From positions 321 through 6,983 of the forward strand of contig DCGE01000158.1 of NCBI GenBank assembly GCA_002314525.1: a DNA stretch of 6,663 nucleotides, written 5' to 3'. The stretch comes from Prevotellaceae bacterium UBA1786 (GTDB lineage Bacteria; Bacteroidota; Bacteroidia; Bacteroidales; Bacteroidaceae). The position numbers and the translations under genes are program-made. Positions 1-6,438 of this stretch are shown here, in pieces (the stretch's first letter is position 1; every line of letters starts with the position of its first letter). The notes beneath the pieces were generated by a model. The model saw nothing but the letters and a program-made list of their open reading frames with translations. It did no database searches and was not told the origin of the DNA.

Positions 1-599
1 TGTACGAGATGTTCCTCGGTCCTGTTGAGCAGAGCAAGCCATGGGATACAAACGGCATCGACGGCTGTCACCGTTTCCTCGTGAAACTCTGGAACTACGC
101 TGAGAAGGCCGTTGACGACAAAGAACCTTCAAAGGAAGAACTCAAGTCGCTTCATAAGCTCATCAAGAAAGTCACTGAGGACATTGAGCACTTCTCATAC
201 AACACATCCATTGCCGCATTCATGATCTGCATCAACGAACTGACTGCACTCAAGAGCACCAACCGTCGCATCATGAATGACCTGGCTGTATTGATAGCAC
301 CGTTTGCACCTCACATCGCTGAGGAATTCTGGGAGATGCTCGGATACACCACTACTGTGTGCGACGCAAAATGGCCTGCATTCAACGAGGACTTCCTCAA
401 GGAAGACAGCATCAAGATGATGGTCAGCTTCAACGGAAAGACACGCTTCCAGATGGAGTTCCCTGCTGATGCCGACAAGGATACGATCGAGAAGGCCGTA
501 CTTGCCGATGCTCAGACAGAGAAGTATCTCGACGGAAAACCTGTAATGAAGGTAATTGTGGTTCCAGGACGTATGATTAATATCGTTCATCAGAAATGA
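1..599 (+). CDS. leuS: Leucyl-tRNA synthetase, C-terminal part (5' end outside window)
   Basis: Cytoplasmic class Ia aminoacyl-tRNA synthetase that charges tRNA-Leu with leucine. Only the last 198 codons are present; the frame is open at the left edge (first whole codon at base 3), so the ATG at base 9 is an internal methionine and not the start. The visible part begins with [20 protein letters not shown], the LeuS stretch that normally follows the catalytic KMSKS loop, which must lie upstream. Next come the helical anticodon-binding domain, with the class Ia hallmark [12 protein letters not shown] (about bases 297-332), and the small C-terminal tRNA-binding domain (from about base 411: [10 protein letters not shown], ending [13 protein letters not shown]). 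The stop TGA (597-599) overlaps the ATG of the next gene (ATGA, 596-599), which suggests translational coupling. No sign of damage. Identification is from recognised family motifs and is secure. Confidence 0.96.
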   Translation, partial: YEMFLGPVEQSKPWDTNGIDGCHRFLVKLWNYAEKAVDDKEPSKEELKSLHKLIKKVTEDIEHFSYNTSIAAFMICINELTALKSTNRRIMNDLAVLIAPFAPHIAEEFWEMLGYTTTVCDAKWPAFNEDFLKEDSIKMMVSFNGKTRFQMEFPADADKDTIEKAVLADAQTEKYLDGKPVMKVIVVPGRMINIVHQK

Positions 600-2068
600 A
601 AGAGAAATTCAACGTAATCTTCGGTAGCGTCAAAGACTATATCTATATAGCAATCGCCCTGCTGTTCTATGCAGTGGGAGTGACGTTGTTCCTGCTTCCG
701 TACCAAATAACGACTGGAGGCGTAACGGGTATCTCGTCATTGATCTACTACGCCACGGGCTTTGAGGTTCAGAACACATACCTCATCATCAACGCCATCC
801 TTCTGGTGCTGGCAATCAAGATTGTCGGTTGGAAGTTCTGCGTGAAGACAATCTATGGGGTAGGTGTTCTCACCATCTATCTCTGGGCAGCACAACGTCT
901 GGTAGAAGATCCAGTAACCGGAGAACTTCCCCGCCTTGTCGGTGATCAGTCTTTCATGGCTGTGGTTCTCGGAGCCATTCTCGAGGGTATTGCGTTGGGA
1001 ATCAGTTTCTCCCACAACGGAAGTACAGGTGGTACTGACATCATCGCAGCCATAATCAACAAATACAAGGACGTGTCTCTCGGCCATGCCCTGATGATAA
1101 TGGACTGTATGATTATCTCCTCGTGTTACTTCGTCTTCCACGACTGGGAGAAGATAGTCTTCGGTTTCACGGCCCTCATCATCTCAGGTCTGACACTCGA
1201 CCATGTGATGTACAGCACCCGTCAGTCAGTGCAGTTCTTCATCTTCTCACGCAACTACAGCAAGATAGCCACGAAACTCAACGAAATGGGTTTCGGCGTC
1301 ACCGTGCTCGACGGAACAGGCTGGTACACTCAGACTGAACGCAAGGTCGTCGTGCTCATTGCAAGAAAACGCCAGTCCAACCGTATTTTCATGTCAATCA
1401 AATCAATCGATCCATACGCCTTCGTGTCTATGAACAACTGTCAGGGTGTCTACGGCGAAGGCTTCGACGTCATGAAGGTCAAACTCAAGCAGAAGCCTAC
1501 TCTCGTCTTTGCCACAAACAACGAGAACAAACTCAAGGAAGTCAGGGCAATGCTCGGAGAGAAATATGAGATCCGCAGTCTGAAGGACATCGGATGCAAT
1601 GTCGATATTCCCGAGACGGCCGACACCTTCGAGGGCAATGCACGTCAGAAAGTTGAGTTTGTCAAGAAATTCTACGGCTTCGACTGCTTTGCCGACGATT
1701 CAGGTCTTCAGGTCAATGCCCTCGGCGGAGAACCTGGAGTATATTCTGCCCGCTACGCAGGTGAAGATCACAATTTCGAGGCCAACAACAACAAACTGCT
1801 TCTCAACCTTCAGGGCAAGGAAGACCGAAGTGCCCGTTTCGTGACTGTGATCGCATTATACTACGAAGGCAAGATTCATTATTTCGAAGGCTCCGTCAAC
1901 GGACACATTGCAGAGGAACGCCGCGGTGACGGCGGTTTCGGCTACGATCCTATCTTTGTTCCCGACGGCTACGACCAGACATTCTCCGAACTCGGAAATG
2001 ACATAAAGAACAAGATCAGCCACAGAGCTGAAGCAGTAAATAAACTCAGCGAATTTCTAAAAGTCTGA
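596..2068 (+). CDS. rdgB: YitT/DUF2179 membrane protein fused in frame to RdgB/HAM1 non-canonical purine NTP pyrophosphatase
   Basis: One uninterrupted 490-codon frame carries two families normally found as separate proteins. Residues 1-292 are a YitT-type integral membrane protein: hydrophobic segments at about 15-35, 60-77, 83-99, 118-138, 164-181 and 186-201, with the family-like loop motifs [12 protein letters not shown] (34-45) and [11 protein letters not shown] (141-151). A cytoplasmic DUF2179 domain follows (about 208-290: [11 protein letters not shown] to DPYAF...GVYGEGF). YitT has no firmly established substrate. Residues 293-490 are a full-length RdgB/HAM1 enzyme, which hydrolyses XTP, dITP and ITP to the monophosphate and pyrophosphate and so keeps deaminated purines out of DNA and RNA. 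The start ATG (596) overlaps the leuS stop; the stop TGA (2066-2068) is one base from the next ATG. In related genomes I recall adjacent yitT and rdgB genes, so this looks like loss of the stop between them. Internal initiation at M293 (1472) could still yield free RdgB. Confidence 0.9.
   Translation: MKEKFNVIFGSVKDYIYIAIALLFYAVGVTLFLLPYQITTGGVTGISSLIYYATGFEVQNTYLIINAILLVLAIKIVGWKFCVKTIYGVGVLTIYLWAAQRLVEDPVTGELPRLVGDQSFMAVVLGAILEGIALGISFSHNGSTGGTDIIAAIINKYKDVSLGHALMIMDCMIISSCYFVFHDWEKIVFGFTALIISGLTLDHVMYSTRQSVQFFIFSRNYSKIATKLNEMGFGVTVLDGTGWYTQTERKVVVLIARKRQSNRIFMSIKSIDPYAFVSMNNCQGVYGEGFDVMKVKLKQKPTLVFATNNENKLKEVRAMLGEKYEIRSLKDIGCNVDIPETADTFEGNARQKVEFVKKFYGFDCFADDSGLQVNALGGEPGVYSARYAGEDHNFEANNNKLLLNLQGKEDRSARFVTVIALYYEGKIHYFEGSVNGHIAEERRGDGGFGYDPIFVPDGYDQTFSELGNDIKNKISHRAEAVNKLSEFLKV
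1472..2068 (+). other. rdgB: RdgB/HAM1 module of the fusion; possible internal translation start at 1472
   Basis: This marks the second domain of the 490-aa frame, 198 residues from M293, which is the usual length of a stand-alone RdgB (about 195-200 aa). Visible family motifs in order: [14 protein letters not shown] (303-316, nucleotide-binding start of the enzyme), TFEGNARQK (344-352, containing the conserved metal-site Glu), FADDSGL (365-371, the conserved catalytic/metal Asp pair), [13 protein letters not shown] (377-389), [11 protein letters not shown] (444-454, base recognition) and SHRAEA (475-480). All the residues I would expect for activity appear present. The only ATG close to the module boundary is at 1472-1474. 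No strong Shine-Dalgarno precedes it, but that is normal in this phylum, so whether a separate RdgB polypeptide is made cannot be decided from sequence. Confidence 0.8.
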
Positions 2069-2069
2069 T

Positions 2070-4142
2070 ATGAGAAGAATCTTTGACATAGGCTGGCTGA
2101 CGATACTGATGTGCATAGTTTTCCACGAAAACATGTTGTCTCAGCAGTGGAAGATCTATTCATCTTTCACCACTCACTCACAGGCCGTAAAAATCGACAG
2201 CAAGATCTTTGCCGTCAGCGATGGGGCTCTCTTCAGTTTCGATAACGACGACCAGCAGGTCAAGGTCTATGACAAAACATTGGTTCTCAGCGACTACGGG
2301 ATACATTCCATAGCCAAATACGGATCTAACCTCGTCGTCCTCTATTCCAACGGGAATATCGACATCCTTTCTCAGGACGGCTCCGTTTACAACATGCCTG
2401 AACTGAAAGCGAAGTCTGTCGATGGTATCACGTTCAACCAGCTGCGCATCTTCGGAAAGGAAGCAGCCATCTCATCAAGCAGCGGACTGATCATAGTTAA
2501 TCTCTCCAAGAAGACCTTCTCGACCAAGTACGACCTCGGAACACCCGTCTTGGGATGTATCATCCAAAACGGCCGTATCTATGCCAAGACGAAGGATTCA
2601 GTGTTCGAGGGCGACAGGTCCGACAACCTGCTCGATTTTTCCAACTGGAACGAGCTGTCACCAGCCGAGGCAAAGAAAGCAGTTGATTTCGACGCCTACG
2701 ACAAGAAGGAAAGCAGTGAGAACGAGTCGAACCTGAAACAAGTAGCCAACATCCATCCTCAGGGACCTGAGAAGAATTTCTCATACAGGATGCATTTCGA
2801 GGGTGAGAAACTGATGATAGCCGGAGGATGTTTCAATTATCCGCAACTCAATCGGACAGGAACAGTCATGACATATCTAAACGGTGTCTGGACATCGTTC
2901 GAGAGAACCGGAGCACAGAACGCCAATCCCAAGCCTGAGTTCTATCAGAATGTGACCGACGTTGTTCAAGATCCATCTGATGCATCACATCATTTCGTAA
3001 GTGCAGCCTGTTCCGGACTCTATGAGTTCCGCGACGGGAAATTCGTCAAACACTACACCTACGGCAAGAACTCACCGCTCACAAGTATCCTTCCGACCAT
3101 TCCCAATGCAGGCTACTACGTACGCATCACCGGACTTTCATACGATAGCAACGGCAATCTGTGGATGCTCAACAACGAATGCGACACCATCGTCCGTATC
3201 ATGACGAAAGACGGCAGATGGCTGTCGTACTACTATCCTGAGATAGCCAGGTACCAGACGTTCGATCAGGTGCTCTTCGACCAGCGTGGCTGGGCATGGA
3301 TCAACAGCCGCCGTTCTGAGTCGGGAGGCAGTCAGGCAGGTCTTCTGGTCATCAACACCAACAAGACCATTGACAACAAGGCCGATGACAAGCATGTGTT
3401 CATCAAGTCGGTCGTCAACCAGAACGGTGTCTCATATACCGACAAAGTATCCCTCATGAACTGCATAGTCGAAGACCGCGACGGAGCCATCTGGGTAGGT
3501 ACCAATCAGGGACCTTTCACGATTCAGAGCCCTACGTCCGTATTCGGCAATGACTTCCGCTACCATCAGGTGATTGTACCACGCAACGACGGAAGCGGGC
3601 TCGGCGACTACCTCCTCAACGAAGTTGCCATCAAGTGCATCGCAGTCGACGGCGGCAACTGCAAATGGTTCGGCACCTCCTCCAATGGTGTCTATCTCAC
3701 CAGCGCCGACGGTACTGAGATCATCAGTCACTTCACAAAGGACAACAGTCCGCTGATATCCGACGAGATCTACTCCATCGCCATCGACGGCAGGACGGGT
3801 GAGGTGTTCATCGGTACCAGTCAGGGGATATGTTCATATATGGGCGAAGCCACTGAACCTGCCGAACAATACGACGAAGATAAGATCATCGTCTATCCCA
3901 ATCCTGTCCGTCCTGACTATTCGGGCGACATAAAGATAACCGGTCTGCAGTACGACAGCCATGTCAGCATCGTCAACTCTGCAGGCCGACTGGTCAGCAA
4001 AGGCAAGTCAGTAGGTGGGTCATATGTATGGAACGGCCGTACCGACGGAGGTGACGAAGCCCAGTCGGGAGTCTACTTCGTACTCGCCACCGATGCTGAA
4101 GGCAAGGAAAGCGTGGCAGGAAAATTCGTAATCATCAAATAA
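2070..4142 (+). CDS. porZ: PorZ-like type IX secretion protein: two beta-propellers plus C-terminal secretion/Ig-like domain
   Basis: A 690-residue exported protein resembling PorZ, the surface component of the type IX secretion system that, in Porphyromonas gingivalis, takes part in attaching anionic LPS to cargo proteins. Residues 1-24 look like a signal peptide (MRR, hydrophobic DIGWLTILMCIVF, likely cut near MLS-QQW). Mature residues from about 25 to 590 are beta-propeller material with repeated strand motifs such as DSNGNLWMLNNE (359-370), DRDGAIWVGTNQGPF (469-483), DGGNCKWFGTSSNGVYL (527-543) and GEVFIGTSQGICSY (577-590), of the two-component-regulator-propeller type. Residues about 606-690 form the C-terminal domain: IIVYPNPVRPDYSG, then GLQYDSHVSIVNSAGRLV, WNGRTDGG and SGVYFVLAT, the T9SS/FlgD-like pattern. 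It is somewhat shorter than the P. gingivalis protein as I recall it (about 776 aa). It starts one base after the rdgB stop (TGATATG), so it is probably co-translated with it. An unrelated propeller protein with a T9SS tail is the alternative. Confidence 0.75.
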   Translation: MRRIFDIGWLTILMCIVFHENMLSQQWKIYSSFTTHSQAVKIDSKIFAVSDGALFSFDNDDQQVKVYDKTLVLSDYGIHSIAKYGSNLVVLYSNGNIDILSQDGSVYNMPELKAKSVDGITFNQLRIFGKEAAISSSSGLIIVNLSKKTFSTKYDLGTPVLGCIIQNGRIYAKTKDSVFEGDRSDNLLDFSNWNELSPAEAKKAVDFDAYDKKESSENESNLKQVANIHPQGPEKNFSYRMHFEGEKLMIAGGCFNYPQLNRTGTVMTYLNGVWTSFERTGAQNANPKPEFYQNVTDVVQDPSDASHHFVSAACSGLYEFRDGKFVKHYTYGKNSPLTSILPTIPNAGYYVRITGLSYDSNGNLWMLNNECDTIVRIMTKDGRWLSYYYPEIARYQTFDQVLFDQRGWAWINSRRSESGGSQAGLLVINTNKTIDNKADDKHVFIKSVVNQNGVSYTDKVSLMNCIVEDRDGAIWVGTNQGPFTIQSPTSVFGNDFRYHQVIVPRNDGSGLGDYLLNEVAIKCIAVDGGNCKWFGTSSNGVYLTSADGTEIISHFTKDNSPLISDEIYSIAIDGRTGEVFIGTSQGICSYMGEATEPAEQYDEDKIIVYPNPVRPDYSGDIKITGLQYDSHVSIVNSAGRLVSKGKSVGGSYVWNGRTDGGDEAQSGVYFVLATDAEGKESVAGKFVIIK

Positions 4143-4182
4143 GTCAATAAATAAAGAAGTTTGTTTTAAAAACGTAAATAAC
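4143..4182 (+). other. A/T-rich intergenic gap and korA leader
   Basis: This 40-base gap is the only real intergenic space before 6022. It is strongly A/T-rich and ends in an A-rich leader (AAAAACGTAAATAAC) directly before the korA ATG, typical of Bacteroidota leaders that lack Shine-Dalgarno sequences. A GAAGTTTG at 4156-4163 partly resembles the Bacteroidota -7 box TAnnTTTG, but I see no good -33 TTTG/TTG at the right distance. There is no hairpin followed by a T-run, so no terminator for the upstream operon is evident. korA may be transcribed by read-through, by a weak local promoter, or both. Confidence 0.4.
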
Positions 4183-6021
4183 ATGGTTGATCCATTAGAA
4201 ATCACAGAAATGGAAGATGTGGTCGTTCGGTTTTCAGGCGACTCAGGCGACGGCATGCAGCTTGCCGGCAACATCTTCTCTACGGTGTCTGCAACAGTGG
4301 GAAACAGCATCAGCACCTTCCCTGACTACCCAGCCGACATCCGTGCCCCACAGGGTTCATTGACAGGAGTATCAGGATTCCAGGTACATATCGGATCTGG
4401 ACAGGTCTATACACCAGGTGATTTGTGTGACGTGCTGGTTGCCATGAATGCAGCAGCACTGAAGACTCAGTACCGCTATGCCAAACCGGGTGCAGCAATC
4501 ATAATCGACACTGATTCCTTCGGTCCCAACGACCTCAAGAAGGCAGAATTCCAGACAGCCGACTACCTCGACGAGATGAACATCGACCCAGACCGCGTGA
4601 TTGCCTGTCCTCTCACACAGATGGTAAAGGACTGCCTTGCCGACTCCGGAATGGATGTGAAGGCAATGATGAAGTGCCGCAACATGTTCGCACTCGGACT
4701 TGTATGCTGGCTCTTCGACCGCAACCTCGACATCGCATTCAACTTCCTCCGCGAGAAATTTGCAAAGAAACCGGCTGTTGCCGAAGCCAATATCAAGGTC
4801 ATCCAGGCCGGCTACGACTATGGCCACAACACACACAGCAGTGTTGCAGGAGTACGTCGCATAGAAACCAAGAACAAGGTTCCGGGACGCTACATGGACA
4901 TCACCGGCAACAAGGCGACAGCCTACGGACTCATCGCTGCAGCCGAGAAGGCCGGACTGAAGCTCTACCTCGGAAGCTACCCTATCACCCCTGCCACCGA
5001 TATCCTCCACGAACTCTCAAAGCACAAGAGTCTCGGAGTCACCACCGTACAGTGCGAGGACGAGATCTCAGGCTGTGCATCAGCCGTAGGAGCATCATTC
5101 GCAGGAGCACTGGCATGCACCTCAACGTCAGGTCCTGGTATCTGTCTGAAGAGCGAGGCAATGAATCTTGCAGTCATCATGGAACTCCCGCTCGTAGTGA
5201 TCGACGTACAGCGCGGCGGTCCGGCTACGGGTCTTCCTACCAAGAGCGAACAGACCGACTTACTTCAGGTGCTCTACGGACGCAACGGCGAAAGTCCTAT
5301 GCCTGTCATAGCGGCAACAAGTCCTACCGACTGCTTCGATGCTGCCTACAATGCATGTAAGATAGCGCTCGAACACATGACACCTGTCGTTCTGCTTACC
5401 GACGGATATGTAGCCAACGGTTCAGGGGCACTCCGTCTGCCTGAACTCAACAATATGCCTGCCATCAACCCTCCATACGTGCCTGAGGAACTACGTGGTT
5501 CATGGACACCTTATATGCGTGCAGAGAACGGCACGCGCTACTGGGCAGTGCCGGGCCGTGAAGGTTTCGAACACATCCTCGGAGGACTTGAGAAGGACTG
5601 CAAGACAGGTGCCATCTCAACCGATCCTGAGAACCACGACCTCATGACACGCCTGCGCCAGCAGAAGGTTGACAACATCCAGGTTCCTGACCTCGAAGTC
5701 ATGGGCGACAGTGACGATGCCGAACTGCTCATCGTAGGTTTCGGCGGCACCTACGGTCATCTCCATGCAGCCATGGACGAACTCCGCGCTCAGGGTCGCA
5801 AAGTTGCACTGGCACACTTCAAGTACATCTCACCACTGCCGAAGAACACATCCGAAGTGATGAAGAAATACCCTAAGGTCGTCGTTGCCGAACAGAACAT
5901 GGGTCAGCTTGCCGGCTACCTCCGCATGAAGGTCGACGGCTTCGTCCCTTACCAGTACAACGAAGTCAAGGGCCAGCCGTTCAATGTATCTACTATCGTA
6001 GAACACTTCAAGCAATTATAA
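4183..6021 (+). CDS. korA: 2-oxoglutarate (2-oxoacid):ferredoxin oxidoreductase, fused gamma/alpha subunit
   Basis: Cytoplasmic oxygen-sensitive enzyme subunit that, with KorB, interconverts 2-oxoglutarate plus CoA and succinyl-CoA plus CO2 using ferredoxin; in anaerobic Bacteroidota it serves the partial or reductive TCA branch. The 612 residues show the fused order: an N-terminal gamma domain (about 10-215) with the glycine-rich start VVRFSGDSGDGMQLAG (14-29) and the YPADIRAPQGSLTGVSGFQV region (49-68), then the alpha pyrimidine-binding domain from about 240 with YPITPATDIL (266-275), QCEDEISGCASAVGASFAGA (290-309), TSGPGICLKSEAMNLA (315-330) and RGGPATGLPTKSEQTDLLQ (344-362). The C-terminal transketolase-like domain (about 512-612) carries AEQNMGQLAGYLR (569-581). 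Full length and intact. Specificity for 2-oxoglutarate rather than another 2-oxoacid is inferred from family resemblance. Unusually, a DUF559 cassette separates it from korB, and the last A of its TAA stop is also the first base of the left repeat. Confidence 0.92.
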   Translation: MVDPLEITEMEDVVVRFSGDSGDGMQLAGNIFSTVSATVGNSISTFPDYPADIRAPQGSLTGVSGFQVHIGSGQVYTPGDLCDVLVAMNAAALKTQYRYAKPGAAIIIDTDSFGPNDLKKAEFQTADYLDEMNIDPDRVIACPLTQMVKDCLADSGMDVKAMMKCRNMFALGLVCWLFDRNLDIAFNFLREKFAKKPAVAEANIKVIQAGYDYGHNTHSSVAGVRRIETKNKVPGRYMDITGNKATAYGLIAAAEKAGLKLYLGSYPITPATDILHELSKHKSLGVTTVQCEDEISGCASAVGASFAGALACTSTSGPGICLKSEAMNLAVIMELPLVVIDVQRGGPATGLPTKSEQTDLLQVLYGRNGESPMPVIAATSPTDCFDAAYNACKIALEHMTPVVLLTDGYVANGSGALRLPELNNMPAINPPYVPEELRGSWTPYMRAENGTRYWAVPGREGFEHILGGLEKDCKTGAISTDPENHDLMTRLRQQKVDNIQVPDLEVMGDSDDAELLIVGFGGTYGHLHAAMDELRAQGRKVALAHFKYISPLPKNTSEVMKKYPKVVVAEQNMGQLAGYLRMKVDGFVPYQYNEVKGQPFNVSTIVEHFKQL

Positions 6022-6050
6022 GCCCCCTCCTAACCTCCCCGAGGGGAGGA
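6021..6050 (+). repeat. Left inverted repeat of DUF559 cassette, with hairpin
   Basis: Begins AGCCCCC (6021-6027), continues TCCTAA (6028-6033) and ends in a near-perfect hairpin: CCTCCCC (6034-6040), GA, GGGGAGG (6043-6049). Aligned without gaps to the reverse complement of the right repeat (6462-6490), 17 of 29 positions match, 11 differ by transitions and one by a transversion. Three of the differing stem pairs change in both arms (C-G to T-A twice, T-A to C-G once), so the pairing is kept. The first base is the last base of the korA stop codon. There is no T-run after the hairpin, so it is not a standard intrinsic terminator. Confidence 0.75.
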
Positions 6051-6056
6051 ATCATG
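6034..6056 (+). promoter_or_regulatory. Hairpin carrying the Shine-Dalgarno-like sequence of the DUF559 gene
   Basis: The 3' arm of the left-repeat hairpin, GGGGAGGA (6043-6050), is a strong Shine-Dalgarno match placed about 4-5 bases before the ATG at 6054. The 5' arm CCTCCCC (6034-6040) pairs with it perfectly. In RNA the ribosome site would be sequestered unless ribosomes finishing korA, whose stop is only 12 bases upstream of the stem, melt it. The sequence is visible; the regulatory effect is inferred and is tempered by the weak use of Shine-Dalgarno pairing in Bacteroidota. Confidence 0.45.
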
Positions 6057-6437
6057 TCAATGGACGAGTACAGTTATATGACTGCCGATACTGGCAATTA
6101 TGGTTTGTTAAAATCATTTGCCAGCGAAAACCGCAAGAATCCTACTGAGGCTGAATCTGTTTTATGGCAGATTGCCAGATCCAATGCTTTAGGTGTAAGG
6201 TTCAAACGACAACATATTATCGGTACATATATCGTGGATATGGTTTGTCTGGAGAAGAAACTTGTGATTGAAATCGATGGTCTGTACCATCAACGCCCAG
6301 AACAGATTCTCAGCGATGAAGACCGGACGGAATTCTTGAAAAGGTTAGGGTTTAGAGTTATCCGATTTACGAACGACGAAATAATCTGTGACACTCAGAA
6401 TGTAGCTTCTATAATCAAACAGGAAATAAATAAATAA
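6054..6437 (+). CDS. DUF559 endonuclease-domain protein (Vsr/PD-(D/E)XK-like fold)
   Basis: A 127-residue protein of the DUF559 family, related to very-short-patch-repair and restriction-endonuclease-like folds; no member function is firmly known to me. Visible family pattern: NRKNPTEAESVLWQIAR (26-42), then FKRQHIIGTYIVDMVC (50-65), KLVIEIDGLYH (69-79), DRTEFLKRLGFRVIRFTNDE (90-109). Likely catalytic residues of the PD-(D/E)XK type are D62 and E73/D75, with R52, Q53 and H79 also conserved-looking, so an active nuclease is plausible. Length is normal for the family (about 115-130 aa) and there is no frameshift. G+C is about 41% over 6121-6420, against roughly 52% in three sampled 60-base lines of korA. 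The start is chosen at 6054 because of the adjacent GGGGAGGA; M3 and M9 are alternatives. The stop TAA lies one base before the korB ATG. It sits between inverted repeats and has no obvious link to 2-oxoacid metabolism. Confidence 0.88.
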   Translation: MSMDEYSYMTADTGNYGLLKSFASENRKNPTEAESVLWQIARSNALGVRFKRQHIIGTYIVDMVCLEKKLVIEIDGLYHQRPEQILSDEDRTEFLKRLGFRVIRFTNDEIICDTQNVASIIKQEINK

Positions 6438-6438
6438 T

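Noticed and set aside
9..599. Complete 196-aa gene starting at the ATG at base 9
   Set aside because: The frame continues upstream to the window edge and the sequence is internal LeuS; this is a truncated view of a longer gene.
4143..4182. Bacteroidota-type promoter before korA
   Set aside because: GAAGTTTG only partly matches TAnnTTTG and no -33 element sits at a fitting distance; kept only as a described gap.
4372..5010. Long antisense frame (212 codons) opposite korA, and other antisense frames across the window
   Set aside because: No recognisable family; each lies exactly opposite a strong gene and is explained by codon bias of the sense frame.
6034..6053. Intrinsic terminator after korA
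   Set aside because: The hairpin is strong but is followed by AATCATG and not a T-run, and a start codon lies immediately downstream.
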